Shown one piece after another: positions 43,728-52,370 of a DNA stretch of 64,000 nt. This stretch comes from CAYMAZ01 sp964526285. Its GTDB lineage: Bacteria > Bacteroidota > Bacteroidia > Bacteroidales > DTU049. The position numbers and the translations under genes are program-made. Each line of letters starts with the position of its first letter. The stretch's first letter is position 1. The notes below the pieces were generated by a model. It made no database searches and was not told where the DNA came from. It saw only the letters and a list, made by a program, of their open reading frames with translations. The stretch spans positions 28,770-92,769 of the forward strand of contig CAZGIW010000005.1 of NCBI GenBank assembly GCA_964526285.1. Reading direction: 5' to 3'.

Positions 43728-44093
43728 TGCTGTAATTCTTTAGTCTTAGTAATTATTTGAGAACAATAATCTTCCGAAAGAGTTTTAAAAACTTTATCTT
43801 TTTGAGATGGATATCTTGACTCAATGTTTAAAGGCTCAAGCTGGTCAATAAAACTCTTTTGTTCTTCCGAAAAAATCAGCTGCAAGCATCGATTTCTCTG
43901 CCAGGAAAAAAAGGTTGTGTGTATATGGTGCAGGTTTGTCATGAATTTTGTTATAATAAGCTTTCAGGATTTTTTCAACAGCCTGATGACACATGAAACC
44001 CACATAAAGAAACCGTTTAGTTTGAAGCATTGCTTCAGCAGTTTCAATATCGTATTCAGAAAGTTCCACCCAGTATTTGCTGTTTTCGGTCAT
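43706..44093 (-). pseudogene. HEPN-domain toxin gene with a one-base frameshift
   Basis: From the ATG at 44093 the product runs MTENSKYWVELSEYDIETAE, then RFLYVGFMCHQAVEKILKAYY, containing the R-x(n)-H HEPN motif, up to AEKSMLAAD. At a run of six As (plus strand 43870-43875) the frame breaks. Removing one base joins it to FSEEQKSFIDQLEPLNIESRY through ELQQWIIERL and stop at 43706. The joined length (~129) fits HEPN toxins. It may be a sequencing error or a genuine inactivation of the toxin. Confidence 0.8.
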
Positions 44094-44106
44094 AAATTTT
44101 TTTTTA

Positions 44107-44114
44107 CAAATATA
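44107..44114 (-). promoter_or_regulatory. Candidate -7 element of the HEPN/MNT operon
   Basis: The minus strand reads TATATTTG, a full match to TAnnTTTG, 14 bases upstream of the HEPN ATG. Confidence 0.5.
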
Positions 44115-44364
44115 AATGTTTTTTGTGATAATTAAGAGAAAAAATAGGTTTAACATATGTGTTTCGTTTGGATAACTTGAACAATTGAATAAGCCAGTTT
44201 AACAAAGATAATTTCGTAAAAAATGCGAAAATTGCAACATGAAGTTTCGTAATAATTGAGAAATCTATGATTGGTTATTTGCAAAAACAAGAACTATTGA
44301 ACTATGATAAAATAATGATAGTCAAGAAGAATGCGATAAAAAAAGGATTTCTGGTTCACAAAAT

Positions 44365-44410
44365 GACCCTGAAAGGGTCGTTTTAATTCAGCCACGGGCA
44401 GCGCCCGTGG
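44365..44410. repeat. REP-like double palindrome
   Basis: GACCC-TGAAA-GGGTC (44365-44379) is followed 12 bases later by CCACGGGC-AGC-GCCCGTGG (44392-44410). It is markedly more GC-rich than its surroundings. A CCCTGAAAGGG hairpin plus a GC-rich hairpin resembles repetitive extragenic palindromes of Bacteroidota and other phyla. Confidence 0.6.
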
Positions 44411-44543
44411 AATAAGGATCAAAATGCGAGAATTTTGGCGGGAAATTTGCCTTGTGAATATGTTTGCTTATGAAAAAATGTTTTGCAAATTTCATGACAA
44501 AATCCATAGCTTTTTCTTATTTTTGCCATTCATTCACCACACC

Positions 44544-45515
44544 ATGAACACCTTTGGAAGAATTTTCAGAATCACAATATACGGCGAATCCCACGGCCAA
44601 TCGGTGGGCATTGTCATTGACGGATGTCCCCCCGGAATTGAAATCACACAAGATGATTTTTCAAATGACCTGTCGAGACGAAAAAGCGGAAAAAAAGGCA
44701 CAACAGCCCGAACAGAAAAAGATATTCCCAACATTTCAAGCGGAGTGTTTAATAACAAAACCACAGGCGCACCCATACACATCAGCTTTGAAAACCACGA
44801 TGTGAAATCTGCCGATTATGACAAAATCACCAATATTCCACGACCCGGACATGCTGATTATACTGCTCATGTAAAATACGGAGGACTAAACGATCCGCGT
44901 GGCGGTGGCCATTTTTCCGGACGACTCACCGCATGCCTTGTTGCTGCCGGAGTTGTGGCTAAAAAAATTATGCATTTTGCCAGTTTCAATGCCCTAATTC
45001 TTGAGGCAGGTGGCCATGCAAACATTGAAAAAGCCGTTGACGAAGCACTAAACAACAAGGATTCCATTGGCGGCATCGTTGAGTGCGTTGTCAGTGGACT
45101 CCCGGTTGGTTTGGGAGAGCCATTTTTTGATTCGGCTGAATCACTCATCAGTCATTTGGCATTTTCTGTCCCTGCAATCAAAGGCATTGAATTTGGCTCC
45201 GGCTTCGGGGCAGCCAGGATGAAAGGTAGTGAACACAACGACCCCATTTTGCCCCACGGAAAAACAACAACCAACCACGCAGGAGGCATCAACGGAGGCA
45301 TCACCAACGGCAATGATCTGGTGTTCAGAGTTGCTGTAAAACCAACTTCTAGCATCGCCCAAACACAGCAAAGCATTGATTTACAGACCAATCAACCAGC
45401 TGATTTGAAAGTAGAAGGTCGCCATGATGCCTGCATTGCATTGCGAGTACCTGTTGTGATGGAGGCTGTGGCAGCAGTGACTTTGGCCGATTGCTATTTA
45501 TTGGATTGCAGTTAG
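44544..45515 (+). CDS. aroC: Chorismate synthase
   Basis: From ATG 44544 (MNTFGRIFRITIYGESHG, the standard start) 323 residues, somewhat shorter than the usual 350-360. It converts EPSP to chorismate with reduced FMN. Motifs: GESHGQSVGIVIDGCPPG, RRKSGKKGTTARTEKD, RPGHADYTAHVKYG, DPRGGGHFSGRLTA, NHAGGINGGITNGNDLVFRVAVKPTSS and GRHDACIALRVPVVMEAV. The length deficit is internal and at the end, with no sign of damage. It is separated from aroA by the HEPN/MNT pair. Confidence 0.95.
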   Translation: MNTFGRIFRITIYGESHGQSVGIVIDGCPPGIEITQDDFSNDLSRRKSGKKGTTARTEKDIPNISSGVFNNKTTGAPIHISFENHDVKSADYDKITNIPRPGHADYTAHVKYGGLNDPRGGGHFSGRLTACLVAAGVVAKKIMHFASFNALILEAGGHANIEKAVDEALNNKDSIGGIVECVVSGLPVGLGEPFFDSAESLISHLAFSVPAIKGIEFGSGFGAARMKGSEHNDPILPHGKTTTNHAGGINGGITNGNDLVFRVAVKPTSSIAQTQQSIDLQTNQPADLKVEGRHDACIALRVPVVMEAVAAVTLADCYLLDCS

Positions 45516-45591
45516 TTTGTGTAAAAATGTTATGAACAAATAGAAAAACCAGATAGAATAACGGAGCTTACAGTAACAGAATAAAAAAGGA

Positions 45592-46431
45592 ATGAAAAAC
45601 GAAATTATCTTGTATCGCCCCAATGAACTGACTGAACATATAGAGGTTAGAATTGATGAAGAGTCGGTATGGTTAAATCAGGAACAAATTGTTAGATTAT
45701 TTCAAAGAGATCAATCTGTGATTTCACGACATATTCGAAATGTTTTCAAAGAGGGAGAATTAGATGAAAAAAGCAATATGCAAAAAATGCATATTCCTAA
45801 TTCAGACAAACCTGTAGCATTTTATAATCTCGATGTAATTATTTCTGTAGGATATCGTGTCAAATCTAAACAGGGAACACAATTCCGTATATGGGCAACA
45901 CGCGTACTGAAAGAGTATTTACTGAAAGGTTACTCCGTTAACAGCAGAATAAACCGAATGGAGGACAGCATTTTCTCATTAACAAAAAGAATAGACGAAA
46001 TCGACTTCCATATTAAAACTAGTTTACCGCCAAACGAAGGCATATTTTTCAACGGACAAATTTTCGATGCATGGGTGTTTGTATCCGAACTTGTGAAATC
46101 AGCAGATCATTCCATAATCCTTATTGACAATTATATTGATGAATCGGTGCTAAATTTATTTCTTAAAAGGAAAGACGGCATTACTGTAAAAATTTATACG
46201 GCAAATTTAACATCTACACTCAAAACCGACCTGGAAAAGCACAACAAACAATATCAGCCCATTGAAATAAAGGTTTACAAAAATGCCCACGACAGGTTTT
46301 TAATTATTGACAACAAACAAGTGTATCATATTGGTGCATCGCTTAAGGATTTAGGGAAAAAACTTTTTGCTTTTTCAAAAATGGAGATAGAGGCAGATGC
46401 GATAATGAAAATATTAACAGCAAAAATATGA
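45592..46431 (+). CDS. RhuM-like protein with C-terminal phospholipase-D-like half motif
   Basis: A 279-residue protein. The N-terminal ~120 residues match the RhuM/virulence-protein family (VRIDEESVWLNQEQIVRLFQ, SVISRHIRNVFKEGEL, VIISVGYRVKSKQGTQFRIWATRVL), a likely DNA-binding domain. A helical linker follows. Residues about 160-275 contain a domain with HDRFLIID and YHIGASLKDLGKK, resembling half a PLD/HKD site. Such genes are common in mobile and defence-rich regions of Bacteroidota. It sits between aroC and aroEK with relics of other genes after it. Confidence 0.75.
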   Translation: MKNEIILYRPNELTEHIEVRIDEESVWLNQEQIVRLFQRDQSVISRHIRNVFKEGELDEKSNMQKMHIPNSDKPVAFYNLDVIISVGYRVKSKQGTQFRIWATRVLKEYLLKGYSVNSRINRMEDSIFSLTKRIDEIDFHIKTSLPPNEGIFFNGQIFDAWVFVSELVKSADHSIILIDNYIDESVLNLFLKRKDGITVKIYTANLTSTLKTDLEKHNKQYQPIEIKVYKNAHDRFLIIDNKQVYHIGASLKDLGKKLFAFSKMEIEADAIMKILTAKI

Positions 46432-46540
46432 TGAGAAATAACATGCTCCAAGCCCCCTATTTGGGATTTTGCAAAGTCTCGAATTTGGAAAAAGCAAAAG
46501 CCCCGAATTTGTGCTGCTAGGCAAGCCTCGAAAATTGGAA

Positions 46541-46651
46541 TATGGTAAAAACAAGACCGAAATAAACATCAGCACTCTGCCGGCAGGGATATATATCCTC
46601 TGTCTTACAGGTAAAGAGTATAGTTGACAGAAAAGTTTTATTGTGTATTAA
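46541..46651 (+). pseudogene. Relic of a T9SS sorting domain with in-frame stop
   Basis: Reads YGKNKTEINISTLPAGIYIL, CLTGKEYS, stop, QKSFIVY, stop. This is the typical end of a type A sorting domain (LPAGIYIL ... KSFIV) with a TGA at 46625-46627. It has no start or upstream domain. Confidence 0.75.
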
Positions 46652-46668
46652 AACGAACACAATAATCA

Positions 46669-46857
46669 ATGAATGAGAAAAATGAACTGGACACAATTTG
46701 TGATCGGTTGGAGAAATTGAAACATTCCTCAACTATGCCGTATGCTTTTACAGAGCAGGGAGTGTCAATGGTAATTCTATCGCGTGGCAAAACTGCACAA
46801 AAATTTCAACACAGACTTTTTCAATCTTTTCCTTTCCAAATCAACAATTTCTGCTAA
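46669..46857 (+). pseudogene. Fragment of an ORF6N-type DNA-binding protein gene
   Basis: The 62-residue frame contains RLEKLKHSSTMPYAFTEQGV, matching the PYAFTEQGVAM motif of ORF6N/KilA-like proteins. It then loses similarity (from about 46770) and stops. Front and back of the gene are missing. Confidence 0.65.
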
Positions 46858-46867
46858 TTTTGAAGGC

Positions 46868-48163
46868 ATGAGTGATAAGCAGAAATTTTTCTTTGTAGCC
46901 GGAAATCCAGTGCTGCACAGCCTGAGCCCTGTGCTTTTCAATGCATTTGCCATGGAAAAACAACTGCTCCACAAGTATGTTAAAGCTCTTTGCAATTCTG
47001 CAGCAGATGTGCAGATGTTACTGCAAAATGGGTTTGCCGGTGGAAATATAACCGCTCCATTCAAGGAAGATATTCTTCTAAATGGATATCAAACTTCCAC
47101 TACTGTTGAAAAAATTAAAGCAGCAAATACCGTGTTTGAGAAAAATGATGTGTTTTTTCTAGAAAACACTGATGTTTATGGAGTTTCTTTGGCATTAAAA
47201 CAGCATATTCAGGATTTTAAAGGGAAAAAAGCAGTGGTGACAGGTGCAGGTGGTGCTGCAAGAGCCGCCGCTTTTGCTCTTCTTAAACTTGGATGCAATG
47301 TAACTCTCATAAACCGTACAGAACATAAGGCCAGATACTGGTCCCAATTGCTGGGATGTCAGTTTCTGCCCGAAAAATCAGCTGCTGATTGCCTTGAAAA
47401 AGCCCATATTCTTGTAAATACTTTATCACACACAGATAAACTGACCTCAGGTATTCACTCACATCTCACAGTGCTTGATGCCGACTACAAAAACAGCCCT
47501 CTCAAAGATATTTGCCAAATCAAAGGGGCAACTTATATTTCCGGATTAAACTGGCTGGTGTGGCAGGCGGTTTCAGCGTATGAACATTTCACTGCAAAGA
47601 AAGTCAATCCTCAGGTTTTGTTTGATGCACTGAATAATCCTGTGCATCAGCAAACAAAGAACATTGTACTTGTGGGCATGATGAAGTCAGGAAAAAGTAC
47701 TGTAGGCGATATTCTGGCACAGAAAACCGGTCGTGTGTTCACTGACACAGATGAGCTTGTTGAGCAGTTTGCCGGAAAGAAAATTTCACAGATTTTTGCA
47801 GAGGACGGAGAAGATGAATTCAGAAAAATTGAAAGCCAGGTGTTTGCCCGCTGCATGCATGAAGAAAATCAGGTGATTGCCACAGGTGGCGGGCTGGTTG
47901 TTGATCAGAACAACAGGGTATTGATAAATAAACACGGGCTATGTGTTTGGCTGTTTACATCTGTAACAAGCCTCATTGCCCGACAAGATAATACGCCCAG
48001 ACCATTGTTGAAAGGGGAGGGGATTGAGGAAAAACTAAATGCAATAAATCATCAACGTTTTTCCATGTATGCAGACTGTGCAGATTTGGTGCTGCCTGTT
48101 GATAGGCTCTCCCCTGATGAATGTGGTGAAATTTTGTCCGCCGAACTCAATTGCTATAAGTGA
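46868..48163 (+). CDS. aroE-aroK: Bifunctional shikimate dehydrogenase - shikimate kinase
   Basis: From the ATG at 46868, 431 residues. Residues 1-250 are AroE: shikimate-binding NPVLHSLSP, catalytic Lys in GGNITAPFKEDILL, NTDVYGVSL, and the NADP-binding GAGGAARAAAFALLKLG with NRTEHKA. Residues about 258-431 are AroK: Walker A GMMKSGKST, DTDELVEQ, EFRKIESQVF, ATGGGLVVD and RPLLKGEG. No stop or gap separates the halves. The two enzymes catalyse consecutive steps (dehydroshikimate to shikimate to shikimate-3-phosphate). It completes the local aro cluster; only DAHP synthase is absent from the window. Confidence 0.93.
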   Translation: MSDKQKFFFVAGNPVLHSLSPVLFNAFAMEKQLLHKYVKALCNSAADVQMLLQNGFAGGNITAPFKEDILLNGYQTSTTVEKIKAANTVFEKNDVFFLENTDVYGVSLALKQHIQDFKGKKAVVTGAGGAARAAAFALLKLGCNVTLINRTEHKARYWSQLLGCQFLPEKSAADCLEKAHILVNTLSHTDKLTSGIHSHLTVLDADYKNSPLKDICQIKGATYISGLNWLVWQAVSAYEHFTAKKVNPQVLFDALNNPVHQQTKNIVLVGMMKSGKSTVGDILAQKTGRVFTDTDELVEQFAGKKISQIFAEDGEDEFRKIESQVFARCMHEENQVIATGGGLVVDQNNRVLINKHGLCVWLFTSVTSLIARQDNTPRPLLKGEGIEEKLNAINHQRFSMYADCADLVLPVDRLSPDECGEILSAELNCYK

Positions 48164-49383
48164 AGATTGTCAAGTATCATTTGTGTGGCACCCCTATTTT
48201 TTTCAACAAACTGGAGACAACTTTCAGATGCCTGATAAAGAGCTTCTTCATTTGAGAGCAGTTGTTTTGCTGTTTGTGAAAATTCTTCTGTATTACGGAA
48301 AGGAAATGCTCCGCCCGATTCAGACAGGACAACAGCTTCGGTGAATTTTTTGAAATTTGGTCCAAAAAGTACAGGTTTGCCAAATACAATGGCTTCCAGA
48401 ATGTTGTGGATTCCCCTTCCAAAGCCGTTTCCTATGATTGCAAATTGTGAATATTTGTATATATGTGACAGAATTCCGATGCTGTCAATAAGCAGGATTC
48501 TACCAATTTCGCTTCCTTTTAGCTGAGAATGTCTCGAAACCGGCTCGTCAAAAAGTTGTTCAATGCTTTTCAGCCGGTGTTCGCTGATGTCATGGGGTGC
48601 AATAATCAGCACAATATCTTTGTTTTCTTTCATCCACGGCATGATGATGTTTTCATCAGCAGGCCATGTGCTGCCGGCGACAATAGTTTGCCTGTTGTTG
48701 ATGAATTTTTCTATTTCAGTAAATGTTTTGTTTTCGTTTTTCATTTCAATCACTCTGTCAAGTCTTGTGTCGCCGGCAAATTGAACCTGACTAATGCCAT
48801 GTTTTTGCAACAGTATTTCAGATTCATGAGTTTGAACAAAAAACATATTCACCATTTTCAGATGTTTCAAAAACCACTTTCCCCATGGTTTGAAAAAATA
48901 CTGATTATGTCTGAAAGCAGCAGAAATAAAATATACAGGGATGTTTTTCTCACTACAGGCTTTGATGAAATTGAACCAAAAATCATACTTTACAAAAACA
49001 ACAGCAGCTGGATTCACAACTGTAACAAATTTTCTCATGAGCCTTAGGCAATCAAAGGGGAGATACATCACATAATCTGCACCTGAATAGTTTTTTCTGA
49101 TTTCATATCCTGAAGGTGAAAAAAAGCTAAGCAGAATTTTTTTATTGGGAAATTTGGTTCTTAATCCTTCTATGACAGGTCTTCCCTGTTCAAACTCTCC
49201 CAGGGATGAAACATGAAACCAGATAAATGTAGAAGGCGGATGGTTTTCAAACAGCAATGTATATTCCTGAAAAAGACCTTTTCTTCCTCTAACCCAAAGT
49301 TTTGCTTTTTTGTTTCCAAACAAGGCTGCAAGTTTAATGGAAAAAACGTATGCAAAAATACCGCTTGTGTATAGCCAGCGCAT
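48154..49383 (-). CDS. waaA: 3-deoxy-D-manno-octulosonic-acid (Kdo) transferase
   Basis: From the ATG at 49383 about 409 residues. An N-terminal membrane anchor (YTSGIFAYVFSIKLAALF) precedes KLWVRGRKG, then WFHVSSLGEFEQGRPVIEGL, KILLSFFSPSGYEI, YLPFDCLRLMRKF and the C-terminal GT-B half with AGSTWPADENIIMPW, IGNGFGRGIHNILEAIVFGKPVLFGP. It transfers Kdo to lipid A at the inner membrane. It is the third gene of an LPS-core operon, five bases after the outer-membrane protein gene, and overlaps the convergent aroEK by ten bases. Confidence 0.93.
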   Translation of the reverse strand: MRWLYTSGIFAYVFSIKLAALFGNKKAKLWVRGRKGLFQEYTLLFENHPPSTFIWFHVSSLGEFEQGRPVIEGLRTKFPNKKILLSFFSPSGYEIRKNYSGADYVMYLPFDCLRLMRKFVTVVNPAAVVFVKYDFWFNFIKACSEKNIPVYFISAAFRHNQYFFKPWGKWFLKHLKMVNMFFVQTHESEILLQKHGISQVQFAGDTRLDRVIEMKNENKTFTEIEKFINNRQTIVAGSTWPADENIIMPWMKENKDIVLIIAPHDISEHRLKSIEQLFDEPVSRHSQLKGSEIGRILLIDSIGILSHIYKYSQFAIIGNGFGRGIHNILEAIVFGKPVLFGPNFKKFTEAVVLSESGGAFPFRNTEEFSQTAKQLLSNEEALYQASESCLQFVEKNRGATQMILDNLHL

Positions 49384-49388
49384 ATGTG

Positions 49389-50201
49389 TTAAAAATAATA
49401 TCCGTCTGAAGGTTGTCTGAATAATGGAATCATCCACGAAACACGAAAACCATAGAGCAAATCAAGTCTTGTGTCCTGAGGCTCAGGGCCCATCAGATCA
49501 AACTGATAATTCCTCAGGGGTTTGGTAAAAGCTTCCAGTATTTCAAAAGATATGTTAAAACTATAGGCTTTGCGGTTGCCAATAAAATTGTATCCAATTT
49601 GTTGATACAGGCAATATCCTCCTGTGAGCCTGTCATATCCTTTTTTGTATTCGTCTTTAATCTGAGGTGCAGTCATGTCCTGATTGTAAATCCTTATTTT
49701 GTGCATCATATAACCACCTCCAACCATAATAAATGGTCCGCAGTTTTTATTTGGTCCCAGCACAGGAAATATCATTCCGATTTTTCCCAGACCATACCAT
49801 CCTCTTTCATAGGTAAAAACTTCTGTGTACAATCCGTCACCATCAATAATAAAACCTTCCTGTGTGTATAGATGTTGAAAAATACTGTCTTCAATCAGAA
49901 CATCTCCTCCAAACTCAAAATTGTAGTTCAGCCCGAACAAAAGGTTTTGTTTTGTTTTATATACCAATGAAGCCCCGGCAGAAGAACTAAGTCCAAAACG
50001 TTCTTTTAAGTCACCTCCGGGCATGTGAAACCCATATGATACATCAATAATAAAACCTGAAACGATGCTGTCTTTTGTTGAAACCTGAGCCTGTGTAGCA
50101 TTATTTCCTGCAAAAATAAACAAAGTCAAAAATACAGAAACAATCGTTTTTAAAATTAATGAAACAGGGCTTGATATATGATGAATTAATAATTTGCTCA
50201 T
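49389..50201 (-). CDS. Exported outer-membrane-like protein in LPS-core operon
   Basis: A 270-residue protein with a hydrophobic signal (LKTIVSVFLTLFIFAGNNATQA). Many amphipathic strands with aromatic ends follow (SGFIIDVSYGFHMPGGDLKE, NLLFGLNYNFEFGGD, YGLGKIGMIFPVLGP), ending in an aromatic residue (DGYYF) as outer-membrane barrels do. Its place between hldD and waaA, with 3- and 5-base spacers, suggests a role linked to the envelope. I do not know the exact function. Confidence 0.65.
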   Translation of the reverse strand: MSKLLIHHISSPVSLILKTIVSVFLTLFIFAGNNATQAQVSTKDSIVSGFIIDVSYGFHMPGGDLKERFGLSSSAGASLVYKTKQNLLFGLNYNFEFGGDVLIEDSIFQHLYTQEGFIIDGDGLYTEVFTYERGWYGLGKIGMIFPVLGPNKNCGPFIMVGGGYMMHKIRIYNQDMTAPQIKDEYKKGYDRLTGGYCLYQQIGYNFIGNRKAYSFNISFEILEAFTKPLRNYQFDLMGPEPQDTRLDLLYGFRVSWMIPLFRQPSDGYYF

Positions 50202-50204
50202 TTT

Positions 50205-51170
50205 TTAATAATATAAATTGTTCTTCAGATAAGTGGTCACATAATCATGAATCCCTTCTTCAAGTGAATGAAAGGGTGTATTGTATCCAGCAGATGCAAG
50301 TTTTGTCATTTGTGCCTGAGTGAAATATTGATATTTGTCCCTAATGTCTTCCGGAATATCAATAAAATCTATTGCAGGAGTGAGGTTGAGGGCTGAAAAT
50401 ACTGAGTTTCCCAAATCAAGAAAAGACCTTGCTTTTCCTGTGCCCACATTAAATATTCCTGAAGAATGCTGGTTATTCATAAAAAAGAAACATACAGAAA
50501 CAACATCCTTAACGTAAATAAAGTCTCGTAATTGCATCCCGTCCCGAAAATCTTTGTGATGGGATTTAAAAAGATTCAACTTCCCTTTGTCAAGAATTTG
50601 GTTATATGCATGAAATACAACAGATGCCATGCGGTTTTTGTGATATTCGTTGGGGCCATAAACATTGAAGAATTTCAGTCCTGCCCAAAAAGGAGGTGTG
50701 TGGTTTTGTGTTGTAGTAAATTTATCAAATTCATTTTTTGAAATGCCGTATGGATTGAGAGGCTTTAAGTGGTTTATGATGGCATGGTTGTCGTCATATC
50801 CGTTTTCGCCCGCACCGTATGTTGCTGCTGAAGAGGCATATACCAGTGGAATAGAATGGGTAGTACACAAATCCCAAATGGTTTTCGAATAATTCAAATT
50901 GAGGCGATTTAATAGTTCTGTGTCAAATTCAGCTGTGTCTGTTCTTGCTCCAAGATGAAAAACAAATTCAATACTCTTGTGGTTTTTTTCAATCCAGTTT
51001 GGCAAATTGTCTCTGTGAATTTTTTCTTTGAATGATTTGTTATGAAGATTTTTAATTTTGTTTTCATATGTAAAATCATCAGAAACAATAATATCAGAAA
51101 ACCCTTTATTATTTAGTTTATTCACCAGCGCACTGGCAATAAATCCTGCTGCACCTGTTACAATAATCAT
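50205..51170 (-). CDS. hldD: ADP-L-glycero-D-manno-heptose 6-epimerase
   Basis: A 321-residue short-chain dehydrogenase-type epimerase. NAD(P)-binding VTGAAGFIASALVNKLN is at the N-terminus, then VFHLGARTDTAEFD, YASSAATYGAGENGYDD and the catalytic Tyr-Lys in NPYGISKNEFDKF. Substrate motifs (FFNVYGPNEYHKNRMASVV, FRDGMQLRDFIYVKDVV) distinguish it as HldD. It makes the heptose donor for the LPS inner core and heads the operon hldD - outer-membrane protein - waaA. Confidence 0.94.
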   Translation of the reverse strand: MIIVTGAAGFIASALVNKLNNKGFSDIIVSDDFTYENKIKNLHNKSFKEKIHRDNLPNWIEKNHKSIEFVFHLGARTDTAEFDTELLNRLNLNYSKTIWDLCTTHSIPLVYASSAATYGAGENGYDDNHAIINHLKPLNPYGISKNEFDKFTTTQNHTPPFWAGLKFFNVYGPNEYHKNRMASVVFHAYNQILDKGKLNLFKSHHKDFRDGMQLRDFIYVKDVVSVCFFFMNNQHSSGIFNVGTGKARSFLDLGNSVFSALNLTPAIDFIDIPEDIRDKYQYFTQAQMTKLASAGYNTPFHSLEEGIHDYVTTYLKNNLYY

Positions 51171-51283
51171 AATATTTGTTGAGAAAGTTCATTTGCAAAG
51201 GTAAGAAAATCAAAGAAGCTATTGCAAATTTTGTTTAGTTGTGTTAAAAACTGGGAATTGTCGGGTGTTGTGAAATATGAGTT

Positions 51284-51868
51284 CTATTTCTTAATGCCAT
51301 TTATAATCAAGTCGGAAAGTGTATCCAGAAACTTTTTGATATTTATGTTTGATTCCTGGCCATAGAGTGGAATTTCAAGACTTTTTAATGTGAGCAAAAT
51401 TGCATTTGCAGTTTGTTCAATGCTTTTTACATTAAAATCACCCGAATCAACACCTTCTTTCAAAATTAAACACAAAACCTCTGTTTCTGTTTTATCAAAA
51501 TCAATTCTGTGCATATTAATGAAGTGTAGATGTTCAAGTAGTTCATGGCGCATGGCACTGTAATAGTTACCCAGTTTTTCAAAGGCATCCATGCGACTAT
51601 GCACATATGAAGAGAATTTTTCAATTGGTTTTTTCTTTTTTTCAACAGATTTCATCAGTTTTATTTTGATGTCTTCGGCTTCTTTTCGAATGACCTCACG
51701 AAAAATATCATCTTTGCTTTTAAAGTAGTAGTAAATTCCTGTTTTCCCACGGTTTGTCAGCGCTGCTATATCATCCAGGGTGGTTTTTTTATATCCGAAT
51801 TTACTGAATGCAGTGGAAGCTGCATTAATAATCTGTTCTCTTGTTACGTCTCTGCTTTGTTCTGACAT
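51284..51868 (-). CDS. TetR-family transcriptional regulator
   Basis: A 194-residue protein with a TetR N-terminal helix-turn-helix (TREQIINAASTAFSKFGYKKTTLDDIA...GKTGIYYYFKSKDDIFREV) and a helical ligand/dimer domain. TetR repressors usually bind near their own promoter; the promoter candidate at 51910-51941 is just upstream. No efflux or metabolic gene is adjacent, so the target is unknown. Confidence 0.93.
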   Translation of the reverse strand: MSEQSRDVTREQIINAASTAFSKFGYKKTTLDDIAALTNRGKTGIYYYFKSKDDIFREVIRKEAEDIKIKLMKSVEKKKKPIEKFSSYVHSRMDAFEKLGNYYSAMRHELLEHLHFINMHRIDFDKTETEVLCLILKEGVDSGDFNVKSIEQTANAILLTLKSLEIPLYGQESNINIKKFLDTLSDLIINGIKK

Positions 51869-51909
51869 AAAAATTTGATTAATTTTATAAAATTCAAAAA
51901 TTCGACTTG

Positions 51910-51941
51910 CAAATATAAAACATTTTGAACATTTGAATCAA
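51910..51941 (-). promoter_or_regulatory. Candidate promoter of the TetR gene
   Basis: Minus strand TATATTTG (51917-51910) with TTG 21 bases upstream (51941-51939), a near-ideal Bacteroidota promoter, 42 bases before the ATG. Confidence 0.6.
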
Positions 51942-52325
51942 AACCTAATTAAAACATTTTACTTTTTTATTAAAACGGTGTTTTGTAAAAATGTGGTTTC
52001 GCATTCATTAACAACGAAATAGGTGCCTGCTGAAAATTGATTAGCACAAAAAACTCAAAAATCGCATGTCAAATAAAATTCAGTCTTTCAGCCTGTCGGA
52101 GATGAATTACGAAAGAAGAACAGAATTATTATTAATTCTAAATTCGATTGTCCCGAAAAATTAATTTATTACTGAGTGTGTTGTTATAGCTGGAATTGAG
52201 GCTAAGGCAATAAATTATAATTTTTCGAGGATGCTCGAAAAACTATGAAATTGAAGATTTCTTGTTTTTCGGCATTCAAATGTTCTTCGGTTCAATCCCC
52301 TTTTGTCTTTGTCCCCTTCGGCAGG

Positions 52326-52367
52326 CTTATTTCGACAAGCTTATTTCGACAAGCTTATTTCGACAAG
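52326..52367. repeat. Three perfect 14-bp tandem repeats
   Basis: CTTATTTCGACAAG occurs three times without a break. The joins create AAGCTT palindromes, and each unit begins CTT and ends AAG. Confidence 0.95.
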
Positions 52368-52370
52368 CTC

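Larger units (their letters stand above)
44094..44543. other. Intergenic region before aroC
   Basis: It holds the HEPN/MNT promoter candidate, a REP-like double hairpin (44365-44410) and a TATTTTTG (44518-44525) that could be the -7 element of aroC. The stretch 44160-44360 shows nothing recognisable. Confidence 0.5.
46432..46867. other. Graveyard of gene fragments before aroEK
   Basis: Holds a T9SS sorting-domain relic (46541-46651), an ORF6N-domain relic (46669-46857), and short repeated phrases (CCCCGAATTT, TCGAATTTGG) near 46450-46540. No intact gene. Confidence 0.6.

Noticed and set aside
48529..49047. 172-residue plus-strand frame within waaA
   Set aside because: It is antisense to a well-recognised gene and has no protein-like features.
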